NCBI GenBank assembly: GCA_030641465.1
Contig: DAOWHK010000104.1
Span: 1-8,823, forward strand
DNA from: Parachlamydiales bacterium
Lineage (GTDB): Bacteria; Chlamydiota; Chlamydiia; Chlamydiales; Simkaniaceae
Direction: 5' to 3'
DNA: 8,823 bases
Numbering within the stretch: position 1 is the stretch's first letter; every line of letters starts with the position of its first letter. Positions 1-5,791 of this stretch are shown in pieces. The notes under the pieces were generated by a model. That model was not told the origin of the DNA. It did not search any database and saw only the letters and a list, made by a program, of their open reading frames with translations. Made by a program: the position numbers and the translations under genes.

Positions 1-720
1 CCAGATTCCTTCTCTCTCTTTTATCTCCCCATCTATTGTGCCTGTTTTCTCTTTGTACCCTAAATCCTTATCAAACACTCCTTCAAAAATGAGCTGTCCA
101 CGCAAGTCCCATGTTTTTTTATCTTTTCGGGAATCCCCATGAAAGTAAGTTTCTTCATGAATTGAGCCATTATCAAAATACCGAAAGTGCGTTCCATAGG
201 CTATTCCCTCATAAAAATACCCCTCATCAAGAAGCACACCCCTGTCGTTCCAGATTCGATCAAAACCTGATCTTTGTCCGTTTGTAAACAAACTCTCTCT
301 TTTACGCATTCCATTTGGAAAGTAGAGTAAAACACAGCCATTTAATCTGCCATTATCGTAGAACATCCGTGTTTTTAATCGCCCATCTTCATAAAAATAT
401 TCTTGACGTCCACTAAGTCTTCCCTCTTTATATTGCAGCTTACTAAAAAGGCTTCCTGAAAGATAATACCTAAGGACTTTACCTGTTTGCGCACCATGCA
501 CAAACCAGCTACTTGAAAGGCATACCCCCTCTTCTGAATAAAAAACGGATGGACCATGAAGCTTTTCTTCGTAATAAAATGTCTTGGATTTTACTTTTCC
601 TGATTCATAGTAGGTACATTTTACATCTTCTTTTTCTACTGCATGCTTCTTTTCAATATGAATTTCAAGATCGTGATCTATCAATTTTAGCATGCCTTGA
701 TCAAATTCATAAGTATTCAT
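1..720 (-). CDS. YwqK/MORN-type repeat protein, C-terminus cut by the window edge
   Basis: Reads from ATG at 720 for 240 codons to base 1 without a stop, so the C-terminus lies outside the window. After a charged 35-residue start with no signal peptide or membrane segment, the protein is a chain of about eight imperfect repeats of roughly 24 residues (near residues 37-225). Each has an aromatic pair, a D/N-G or S-G turn, then a second K/R-L-x-G turn, for example YYESGKVKSKTFYYEEKLHG and YEDGRLKTRMFYDNGRLNG. This is the pattern of the YwqK family, related to MORN repeats. The family label 'antitoxin' says little about function, and no toxin partner is visible. The start overlaps the end of the DUF115 gene by 14 nt, with AAGGTG (725-730) as ribosome binding site, so it is the last visible gene of the hpf operon and probably translationally coupled. 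A cytosolic scaffold, lipid-binding or secreted effector role are all possible; none is shown. Confidence 0.82.
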   Translation of the reverse strand, partial: MNTYEFDQGMLKLIDHDLEIHIEKKHAVEKEDVKCTYYESGKVKSKTFYYEEKLHGPSVFYSEEGVCLSSSWFVHGAQTGKVLRYYLSGSLFSKLQYKEGRLSGRQEYFYEDGRLKTRMFYDNGRLNGCVLLYFPNGMRKRESLFTNGQRSGFDRIWNDRGVLLDEGYFYEGIAYGTHFRYFDNGSIHEETYFHGDSRKDKKTWDLRGQLIFEGVFDKDLGYKEKTGTIDGEIKEREGIW

Positions 721-2107
721 TAATCACCTTTAAGTGTTTATTCGCGATATCTTGAAAAAATAATGGAGCTAAAAGTTTCGGGTCTTTTTGCCAATCTCTT
801 GCAAGGATAGGCTTCCAAATCTGCCAAATAGGGCTAAGCAGATTTTTAAAAGCGATTTCTTCTTCCATCTCAATTTCAAATAGAGCTTTAAGCCCTGCAT
901 TTGATGCGCTTATTATCATCTCAGTTTTCCGCTTTACAGCCTCTAAACTATCCACAATTTCCTGAAAAATAGAGCTAAGATGCTCTTTCTTTGCATAAGG
1001 TCCTCTCCCAAGTCTAAGAGCTAATTGAAGCATTCCATGAATATCATATTCTGCATCAAGCCCTTCAAAGACTCCATTTTTAAAAGTGCGCCCGGGATAT
1101 AGCCTCTTTAAATCACGAAGAAAGTTCGAGCTCATTTTAAAATCGGGTTTATCATCTTCAAGATCCACTCCCGCAAAAATAATCGGGTTGCAACCAAGTA
1201 AAAGCGCAATTTTTGTCATAAAATCTGCAACAGTCCACCCTCCATCAAAACAAGGCCTTGGCATTCCAAGCTTTTCATAAATCCAAGACTCAATAGGGTA
1301 GGCCCCATTATCGCCCAAAGAAAGCCTCTGACCATGAATACGAAAATAGAGGTCATGAGATAATCGATTTTGCAAAAAAATCGGAGCTTCAAACTGGCTG
1401 TGCGCTAAAAACCGCTCTAAAGGTGGTTTTGGATCAAAGCTTGCACCCACATGAAAATTAATGCCCCTATTAGAAAGAAGAGGCATTGCAGAGCCTCCAC
1501 CAAAAATGATTACCTTATTCTCTAATTTTTTCAACTGAGGAATACACCTTTCTAAAGAAGGGCCAGCACCACAAATAACAGCTGGAACATTTAGCGCTTT
1601 GCTTGGCATTTCAAAAGGCCTATCCATACACTTAATGTTTGCATAAAGATTATGCATAACCTGCACCCCAAAATCGCTATACTCTGATGCAACGCAGTGA
1701 ATAGCAGCATGAAACTCTTGAAACTTTTTATACCCCTTTGCTTGCCTATCCAAAGCAAAATGCTCAAGTGGCAATAAAACATGCTTCCAAAGAATTTCTT
1801 TAAGACTTTCCACATGCTCAGTAAAACAAATATGAAACCTTGGATGCTCTAGAAAAATTTTAGAGCTCTCTAATTGTGCAAACTGCGCAATACAACCAAG
1901 GTCGTCATCAAGTACAATCAAGGCTCTATCTTTTGCTTCCTCAAGCCAATGAAAAAAATGGGACTCCTCAAAATTTATTCCATGAAGCACGAGTACTTTT
2001 GCATCGGAAAAAATAGGCCCAAAGGATTTTTGATGCTTTTTTGGAGGTACCCTCAGTATTTCAAATGCGAGACGCGGGTTTTTAGCTTCCACCTCTGCAT
2101 GATTCAT
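707..2107 (-). CDS. DUF115 / MptE-like family protein (motility-associated-factor type)
   Basis: A 466-residue protein with the DUF115 (6-hydroxymethylpterin pyrophosphokinase MptE-like) core at about residues 155-320. Visible landmarks are a nucleotide-binding-like glycine motif, CGAGPSLE at 179-186; NRGINFHVGASFDP at 213-226; and a GG-W-T-V-A-D stretch at 289-294 leading into GCNPIIFAGVDL at 305-316. In archaea, members transfer pyrophosphate to a pterin. In bacteria the same fold occurs in Maf proteins, which glycosylate flagellins, and in many uncharacterised proteins. No flagellar genes are nearby, so neither role can be assumed. Residues 1-150 and 370-466 match nothing I recognise; the latter look helical. 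There is no signal peptide or membrane segment, so it is predicted to be cytosolic. ATG at 2107 overlaps the upstream TGA (ATGA), and GGAG lies 8 nt ahead of it, so translation is coupled to the HsdR-N gene. Family call is good, substrate unknown. Confidence 0.85.
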   Translation of the reverse strand: MNHAEVEAKNPRLAFEILRVPPKKHQKSFGPIFSDAKVLVLHGINFEESHFFHWLEEAKDRALIVLDDDLGCIAQFAQLESSKIFLEHPRFHICFTEHVESLKEILWKHVLLPLEHFALDRQAKGYKKFQEFHAAIHCVASEYSDFGVQVMHNLYANIKCMDRPFEMPSKALNVPAVICGAGPSLERCIPQLKKLENKVIIFGGGSAMPLLSNRGINFHVGASFDPKPPLERFLAHSQFEAPIFLQNRLSHDLYFRIHGQRLSLGDNGAYPIESWIYEKLGMPRPCFDGGWTVADFMTKIALLLGCNPIIFAGVDLEDDKPDFKMSSNFLRDLKRLYPGRTFKNGVFEGLDAEYDIHGMLQLALRLGRGPYAKKEHLSSIFQEIVDSLEAVKRKTEMIISASNAGLKALFEIEMEEEIAFKNLLSPIWQIWKPILARDWQKDPKLLAPLFFQDIANKHLKVINEYL

Positions 2108-2556
2108 TCGAGTGACTCCAAAAGTTTCTGATAACTTGGAAGGTGCGGCGTAAATTGATATTTTTTTTTCGTGTGATCAAACCAACCAAGATGCCTCTCT
2201 TTTTCATTTACAAGAGCCACAAAACGCGCCCTTATAAAAGAATTATACCCAATCACCTGGTCAAAGGCTTTTGCATTTAGATTAGTAGCCTTACATTCAA
2301 CGAGTAAAAGAGGGAAAAAAGGAATTTTTGCTTGCTCATTTTTTGCAAAACAGATGATATCAAAGCGCCTTCTTGGAATGAGCCTCTTTTCCATAGACAA
2401 ATGAGGAAGCTCTGAGAGTTTTTTCTCAACCGCAATATAACTAGAGGGGAAACCCAAATCTGATACCATGATCTGGACAAGGGTTTGCCTAACGATTTCT
2501 TCAGGGGTCGCTCTTACAAAATTCTTTCGCACCCCATCATAAATCAATCGAGCCAT
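2104..2556 (-). CDS. Stand-alone HsdR N-terminal-domain protein with PD-(D/E)xK nuclease fold
   Basis: A 150-residue protein resembling only the N-terminal nuclease domain of type I restriction HsdR subunits (HSDR_N_2 type). The start is ATG at 2556, 3 nt after the hpf stop. The nuclease signature appears complete: a possible helix glutamate E43 (IAVEKKL), D66 in RRRFDIICF, E87-C-K89 in LLLVECKA, and Q100-V-I-G-Y104, which matches the QxxxY motif of RecB-like nucleases. The family therefore predicts metal-dependent DNA cleavage or binding, but small HsdR-N proteins have no established role that I know of. No helicase/translocase domain, hsdM or hsdS is visible, so this is not a restriction system in this window. 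It sits between hpf and the DUF115 gene. Codons 130-132 form an A9 run (see separate entry). Its stop overlaps the next start. The fold call is firm; activity is inferred from conserved residues only. Confidence 0.85.
   Translation of the reverse strand: MARLIYDGVRKNFVRATPEEIVRQTLVQIMVSDLGFPSSYIAVEKKLSELPHLSMEKRLIPRRRFDIICFAKNEQAKIPFFPLLLVECKATNLNAKAFDQVIGYNSFIRARFVALVNEKERHLGWFDHTKKKYQFTPHLPSYQKLLESLE
2161..2169 (-). other. A9 slippery run (mRNA sense) in the HsdR-N gene
   Basis: Nine adenines in the message encode Lys130-Lys132 (ACG AAA AAA AAA TAT). I found no longer single-base run in the window. A -1 ribosomal slip on A AAA AAA, or one extra A added by RNA polymerase, places reading in the frame of the downstream DUF115 gene. 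That frame has no stop before the DUF115 ATG. The predicted product is 132 residues of the nuclease domain, 18 linker residues and all 466 DUF115 residues, about 616 in total. Use of the site is inference. Confidence 0.45.
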
Positions 2557-2559
2557 AAT

Positions 2560-3183
2560 CTACTCTGCAGCAATGACCCCATAATTGCCATCACTCGTGC
2601 GATAAATGACTTTAAGTTTTTGCTCCTCTTCACTTTTGAAAAGCAAAAAGTTATCATCAGAAAGCTCCATTTTCATCATCGCCTCATCAAGTCTTAACGT
2701 TTTAAGAAGACGCTTTTTTGTTTTTACAATCGATGGGATTTTATAACCACTATCTTTGAGCGTAGCATTATTTGCATCGGCAATTTCTTCATCCATATGC
2801 TCCAGCTCGTCTTGCTCCGCTTCATGAATACTGACTTCAACCTCTGTTGCAGAAAGTCCCTTAGTGTGATGATCTTGAATGCGATCTTTCCACTTTGAGA
2901 GTTTTGCGCGAAGCTTATCAAAAGCCTTGTCAATTGCAGAGTACATATCAAGCGTTACAGCATGAACTTTGATCTTAAAATGAGAAAATTTAACAATGAT
3001 ATCCACATTGTGATTCAGTTTCTGAATATCTAACTTTACTAAGATATCTAAAATGTGAGGAGTAAATGGCTCAATTTTATTGATTCTTTCTTGAACGTAG
3101 TCCCGAATAGAATTTGTAATCTCGATATTTTTTCCAACGATCGAAGTATTATACTCATTCGTATTATCCGCCGGTTTCGCCAT
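2560..3183 (-). CDS. hpf: Ribosome hibernation promoting factor, long form
   Basis: A 207-residue long-form HPF. Residues about 14-118 form the S30AE (YfiA/RaiA) domain, starting IVGKNIEITNSIRDYVQERI and ending in a basic helix (KLRAKLSKWKDRI). An acidic linker (about 119-145) follows. The C-terminal dimerisation domain at about 163-205 contains LDEAMMKMELSDDNFLLFK and VIYRTSDGNYGVI, close to the family's usual pattern. The long form binds the 30S decoding site and pairs two ribosomes into silent 100S dimers when growth stops, which would suit a developmental cycle with resting particles. I chose ATG 3183 because GAGG (3189-3192) lies 5 nt upstream. The frame stays open to 3315, but that extension runs through tRNA-Arg and is not protein. 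It follows tRNA-Arg by 46 nt with no convincing promoter between, and precedes the HsdR-N gene by 3 nt. It is therefore the first protein gene of the operon. Confidence 0.93.
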   Translation of the reverse strand: MAKPADNTNEYNTSIVGKNIEITNSIRDYVQERINKIEPFTPHILDILVKLDIQKLNHNVDIIVKFSHFKIKVHAVTLDMYSAIDKAFDKLRAKLSKWKDRIQDHHTKGLSATEVEVSIHEAEQDELEHMDEEIADANNATLKDSGYKIPSIVKTKKRLLKTLRLDEAMMKMELSDDNFLLFKSEEEQKLKVIYRTSDGNYGVIAAE

Positions 3184-3188
3184 AGTAA

Positions 3189-3197
3189 CCTCACCCC
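3189..3197 (-). promoter_or_regulatory. Ribosome binding site of hpf
   Basis: GGGGTGAGG in message sense, with GAGG ending 5 nt before ATG 3183. It decides the start: the longer open frame beginning at 3315 overlaps tRNA-Arg and lacks such a site. Confidence 0.8.
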
Positions 3198-3229
3198 TAA
3201 TAAATGTTGTATTGCATTCCAAAAAAAGA

Positions 3230-3303
3230 CGCACCGAAAAGGACTCGAACCTCCAACCGCCCGGTTCGAAGCCGGGTGCTCTATCCGATTGAGCTATCGG
3301 TGC
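3230..3303 (-). tRNA. tRNA-Arg(UCG)
   Basis: A complete 74-nt cloverleaf can be folded by eye. The acceptor stem is GCACCGA/TCGGTGC (7 bp, all Watson-Crick), the D stem GCTC/GAGC, and the anticodon stem CCCGG/CCGGG with loop CTTCGAA. That gives U33 and anticodon UCG (3269-3267). The T arm carries GGTTCGAGTCC with two G-U pairs at the base. The discriminator base is G73, acceptable for arginine. CCA is not encoded; the next bases are TCTTTTTTT. The anticodon reads CGA and, with wobble, other CGN codons. The gene stands between its own promoter and hpf. Confidence 0.95.
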
Positions 3304-3318
3304 ATTCAAGTTCACCTT

Positions 3319-3347
3319 ATTTTAACAGGGGAAATTTTTCTTGTCTA
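3319..3347 (-). promoter_or_regulatory. Promoter for tRNA-Arg and probably the hpf operon
   Basis: On the minus strand TAGACA (3347-3342; 5 of 6 to TTGACA), a 17-nt spacer and TAAAAT (3324-3319; 5 of 6 to TATAAT). It predicts initiation about 10 nt before the tRNA 5' end. No equally good promoter lies between the tRNA and hpf, so it may serve the whole operon. Confidence 0.65.
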
Positions 3348-3398
3348 CGTGGCTTTTCTTAGTTGGCATTTAATTCTCATCCTCTCATCCTACCTAAG

Positions 3399-4034
3399 AT
3401 GGAGACACAAGAAAAAGAGGAAGCGATCGTACTGAATTCCCTAGAATTTAAAGAGCGCAGCCGCATTATCACCTTATTTACCAAAACCTCTGGCGTAATT
3501 AGCCTCATCGTAAAAACAATAAGCTCAAAAAAACGCCCCCTTTTCAATCTAACAACGCCGCTATGCCGCGGGGAATTTCTCTACCGCCTTGGCAAAAACA
3601 CCCTGCATAAATTTCTTGATGGCACCATAATAGATATGCACCTACCTCTTCGAAAATCCTATGATCACCTAGAAGCTGCAGGCTACCTTATTCAAGCCAT
3701 CAAAAAATCACAACTTCCCGAAAAGCCAGCACCAAAGCTTTATAACCTCTGCTCCTCCTATCTAAAACATCTGCCTGAATTTAAAGAGCCAAAAATTCTT
3801 GCAGCAAGTTTTTACCTAAAAATTCTTAAACATGAAGGTCTCATTGCCTTAGCACCCAAGGGACAAAGCTGCAACAAAGAAAATTTTTCAAATTTTACCC
3901 CACCTGAGTGGAATGAACTGCTTGTTCTGTCTGAGGCGCGCACATTTGCAGATTTGCAAACAGTAGATCTATCAAGTCCCCTCTTTACAAAGATTGAACA
4001 ATTATTCGAATCTAAAAACAACTCTATTATATAA
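3399..4034 (+). CDS. recO: DNA repair and recombination mediator RecO
   Basis: A 211-residue RecO from ATG 3399. In the RecFOR pathway RecO displaces SSB and loads RecA on single-stranded DNA at gaps. The N-terminal OB fold (about 7-78) is recognisable: EAIVLNSLEFKERSRIITLF, then SGVISLIVKTISSKKRP, the usual 'drive speech' of RecO with its basic loop (KTISSKKRP). The helical C-terminal half (about 85-211) is weaker but has the family layout. Only three cysteines occur (C56, C118, C158), so the four-cysteine zinc site found in many RecO proteins is absent, as in E. coli. At 211 residues it is somewhat shorter than the usual 230-250. An in-frame TTG at 3363 would add 12 residues, but the RecO homology begins right after the ATG. 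No strong ribosome binding site is seen. It diverges from tRNA-Arg. Confidence 0.88.
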   Translation: METQEKEEAIVLNSLEFKERSRIITLFTKTSGVISLIVKTISSKKRPLFNLTTPLCRGEFLYRLGKNTLHKFLDGTIIDMHLPLRKSYDHLEAAGYLIQAIKKSQLPEKPAPKLYNLCSSYLKHLPEFKEPKILAASFYLKILKHEGLIALAPKGQSCNKENFSNFTPPEWNELLVLSEARTFADLQTVDLSSPLFTKIEQLFESKNNSII

Positions 4035-4134
4035 TATTTTTTTTAATCTTTAAAAAAACCAATCAATAACCATTATATTCCTGGAGCTTTCACAAAATAA
4101 GAGGTTGGGAAACAAACGCGCAGGATAAAACTGA

Positions 4135-4252
4135 ATGTTGCTTTTTTTTGGTTTTTCCAAAGCAGAAAGATGTAGGTAAAGAAAGAGTGAATGAAGAAAC
4201 ACTACGTAAGCTTGAAGAAACAGTCTTATTAAGACAACTTAGAAGAAGATAA
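4135..4252 (+). other. Possible small ORF split by a T8 run
   Basis: ATG at 4135 is preceded by AGGA (4122-4125) at a 9-nt spacing, but as sequenced it ends after 14 codons. Eight T's lie at 4142-4149. Removing one T would join the start to the next frame, giving a 38-residue peptide that ends at TAA 4250-4252. The joined peptide has a hydrophobic start (MLLFLVF), then a charged amphipathic helix-like part (EETLRKLEETVLLRQLRRR). In the sequenced frame the second part could only start at TTG 4148 or GTG 4187. It may be a decayed gene, a slippage-dependent peptide, a sequencing error or chance. Nothing is recognised by family. Confidence 0.22.
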
Positions 4253-4257
4253 AAGGC

Positions 4258-4339
4258 TGCGAAAGGGGGGACTCGAACCCCCACAGGAAATCCCACTACC
4301 CCCTCAAGGTAGCGCGTCTACCAATTCCGCCACTTCCGC
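4258..4339 (-). tRNA. tRNA-Leu(GAG)
   Basis: An 82-nt class II tRNA. The acceptor stem is GCGGAAG/CTTTCGC (one G-U pair), and the D-arm region contains TGGCGGAATTGGTAGACGCG, typical of leucine tRNAs. The anticodon stem is CTACC/GGTAG with loop TTGAGGG, giving anticodon GAG (4305-4303). A long variable arm follows (TGGGATTTCCTG region), then T arm GGGGGTTCGAGTCCCCC and discriminator A73, as leucine requires. CCA is not encoded. It reads CUC and CUU codons. It is transcribed away from yidD and towards recO. Confidence 0.95.
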
Positions 4340-4347
4340 AAAATTCA

Positions 4348-4377
4348 TTGGAATCAATGAGTTAAGTTTTCTATAAT
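4348..4377 (+). promoter_or_regulatory. Promoter for yidD, sharing its -10 with the tRNA-Leu promoter
   Basis: TTGGAA (4348-4353; 4 of 6), an 18-nt spacer and a perfect TATAAT (4372-4377). Initiation would fall near 4384, about 23 nt before the yidD ATG. The -10 box overlaps the opposite-strand TATTAT by all but one base. Confidence 0.55.
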
Positions 4378-4401
4378 AGTGATTAAAAGAGATCAAATCA
4401 A
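4373..4401 (-). promoter_or_regulatory. Promoter for tRNA-Leu
   Basis: On the minus strand TTGATT (4401-4396), a 17-nt spacer and TATTAT (4378-4373). Initiation near 4366 leaves about 27 nt of leader before the tRNA 5' end at 4339. It overlaps the yidD promoter almost exactly at the -10 element (CTATAATAG). Confidence 0.6.
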
Positions 4402-4406
4402 GCAAA

Positions 4407-4616
4407 ATGAAATTCCTCTCCCTCTTTCTTATCAAAGTCTATCAGCTTTGCATCAGCCCGTTGATTGGAAGATGCTGCCGCTTTTATCCAAGTTGCTCGG
4501 AATACACTGCAAGCGCTATTCGAAAACATGGAGCTTTTAGAGGGATTTTTTTGGGAATCAAGCGCCTTCTTAAGTGCCATCCTTTTCATCCTGGCGGCGT
4601 TGATGAAGTGCCGTAG
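4407..4616 (+). CDS. yidD: Membrane protein insertion efficiency factor YidD
   Basis: A 69-residue YidD, the usual size of this small family. It has an N-terminal amphipathic/hydrophobic helix (1-20) and the diagnostic core [11 protein letters not shown] (24-34), followed by A-I-x-K-H-G-A-F-x-G and the C-terminal [17 protein letters not shown] (53-69). All conserved cysteines (C24, C30, C57) are present. YidD lies on the inner face of the inner membrane and assists the YidC insertase. In many bacteria it sits in the rnpA-yidD-yidC cluster; here it is apart from that cluster. ATG 4407 is the natural start, though there is no good ribosome binding site (only AGAGA about 14 nt away). The last 47 nt overlap the end of the convergent LysM gene, so the conserved HPGGVDEVP codons are antisense to that gene's tail. 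Confidence 0.95.
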   Translation: MKFLSLFLIKVYQLCISPLIGRCCRFYPSCSEYTASAIRKHGAFRGIFLGIKRLLKCHPFHPGGVDEVP

Positions 4617-5739
4617 GAATAGTTAACTCTTTTCCAGGCAGTAATTTTTCCGAATACAGTTGATTTTCGAGCTTTATTGCACTAACTGTAACTTTATATT
4701 TATTTGAAATTTTCCAAAGCGTATCACCTGATTGAATAGTGTAAATTATTTTTTGAGGAAGGGGTTTTTCCGGTAAATTTTGGGGAGCACTTTCCTGCAA
4801 AATAGAATCGGCTTTACTAAGCACCAAGTCAGAGCGAACACTTTGTTTCATAGCTTTTGCAAAAGACTCTTTTTCTTCTCCAGAATATTTCTCTGCAAGA
4901 CACGAAAGCTGCACGTCTGTTAAATATTTTAAAGAAAATTCCCTATCTTTTTCTACAAGAAAGCGAGCTGAAACGCTCGAACCATGTTCTAAAGATTTAA
5001 CAAGAAATTCTCGAAAAAGTTCCAATGAGGAGCCGCCGCCCTGCCTCATTTTTCTAGAAATATCCCCGATTATTTCCCAAGAGCTCTCAAGTATTAGCGA
5101 AAGCGCAACCTGCTTTTCACGAGTCATATCCAGACGATTTAAAAGAGTGAATATCGATTGAAATTCCGATGTAAGAAAAAAAGCATCCTTTAATGAGATC
5201 GCAATCGCATCTTTTTGCATTTGCATTTCAGAGTGGATCCCCTCGGCAGTTAGGGGCCATTTTTCTCTTTGCGCAAAAAGGGAAATCGCTTGAAAGTGAT
5301 GATCTAAAAGCCCTGGAAAGAGCGTCATCCCAATTTTTTCCCCACCTTCAGGATTGACAAGCTGCACAGCTCTTTTCTGCAAATGATACCCCGAAAGAGC
5401 TCTTTCAAGATCAAAATAGTGAAAGGAAACCAGGCACGATAGGGCCAAATCCCTTACCGAATACCCTTCCTCAATCAATGTTTGATTGCGCAAAGACCCA
5501 AGAAGCTCATGAAAGGAGCAGGAAAAAAATTGCGTTAAAATTTCCGCATTCGTTTTTGAAAATTTTTCTTTAATATGTCTTTGGTTTTCCTCTGAAGCGG
5601 TCACTACGGTCTGCGGGGTGAGCGCAAAATAGACAAACGTTGCAATAAGCCCTAAATTCAGTGCTCCACTTAAGATAAGCGCCTGAGTTAGCCACTTCGT
5701 TTTCTTATGCCATGATGTTTCAAAAAGATCTTCTTCCAT
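4570..5739 (-). CDS. Single-pass membrane protein with C-terminal LysM domain
   Basis: A 389-residue protein from ATG 5739; an in-frame GTG at 5745 would add two residues. A short cytoplasmic start containing HKKTKW is followed by one hydrophobic helix at about 18-40 ([20 protein letters not shown]). The positive residues before the helix and lack of a cleavage site suggest an anchored type II protein facing the periplasm. Residues about 45-310 are charged, mostly helical and match no family I know. A classic LysM module is at about 332-375 ([19 protein letters not shown], then [10 protein letters not shown]), which binds glycan chains with N-acetylglucosamine, usually peptidoglycan. The last 14 residues are a polar tail encoded opposite the end of yidD. 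The protein probably ties the inner membrane to peptidoglycan, perhaps at division in an organism with little wall; this is inference. It diverges from pheT. No catalytic domain is visible. Confidence 0.85.
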   Translation of the reverse strand: MEEDLFETSWHKKTKWLTQALILSGALNLGLIATFVYFALTPQTVVTASEENQRHIKEKFSKTNAEILTQFFSCSFHELLGSLRNQTLIEEGYSVRDLALSCLVSFHYFDLERALSGYHLQKRAVQLVNPEGGEKIGMTLFPGLLDHHFQAISLFAQREKWPLTAEGIHSEMQMQKDAIAISLKDAFFLTSEFQSIFTLLNRLDMTREKQVALSLILESSWEIIGDISRKMRQGGGSSLELFREFLVKSLEHGSSVSARFLVEKDREFSLKYLTDVQLSCLAEKYSGEEKESFAKAMKQSVRSDLVLSKADSILQESAPQNLPEKPLPQKIIYTIQSGDTLWKISNKYKVTVSAIKLENQLYSEKLLPGKELTIPTALHQRRQDEKDGT

Positions 5740-5791
5740 AACCACAAAAAATACAGATTCGAATTATTTTTAGGAAGGGCTATTATTCTCT

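Noticed and set aside
1..720. Toxin-antitoxin pair based on the YwqK family name
   Set aside because: No toxin-like neighbour is visible, and the repeats alone do not show antitoxin function.
1086..1280. Plus-strand open frame antisense to the DUF115 gene
   Set aside because: It lies opposite the conserved DUF115 core and has no features of its own; the same applies to the plus-strand frame at 1874-2131.
2104..2556. Type I restriction-modification system
   Set aside because: Only an HsdR-N-like domain is present, with no helicase motor, hsdM or hsdS in the window.
3184..3315. Upstream in-frame extension of hpf, starting at 3315
   Set aside because: It runs through the whole of tRNA-Arg; the APIAQSDRAPGFEPGG-like text is what a tRNA gene gives when translated. 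ATG 3183 has a proper ribosome binding site.
3363..3398. TTG start for recO adding 12 residues
   Set aside because: No ribosome binding site, and RecO homology begins just after ATG 3399.
4037..4058. Intrinsic terminator after recO
   Set aside because: The T8/A7 hairpin is only A-T pairs with no GC stem; it could melt readily, so I do not call it a terminator.
4223..4235. Terminator for tRNA-Leu at the GTCTTATTAAGAC palindrome
   Set aside because: The stem is only 5-6 bp, mostly A-T, and is followed by TGTTTCTTC rather than a clean T run.
4090..4296. 68-codon open frame on the minus strand
   Set aside because: It starts inside tRNA-Leu and continues through low-complexity spacer, with no ribosome binding site.
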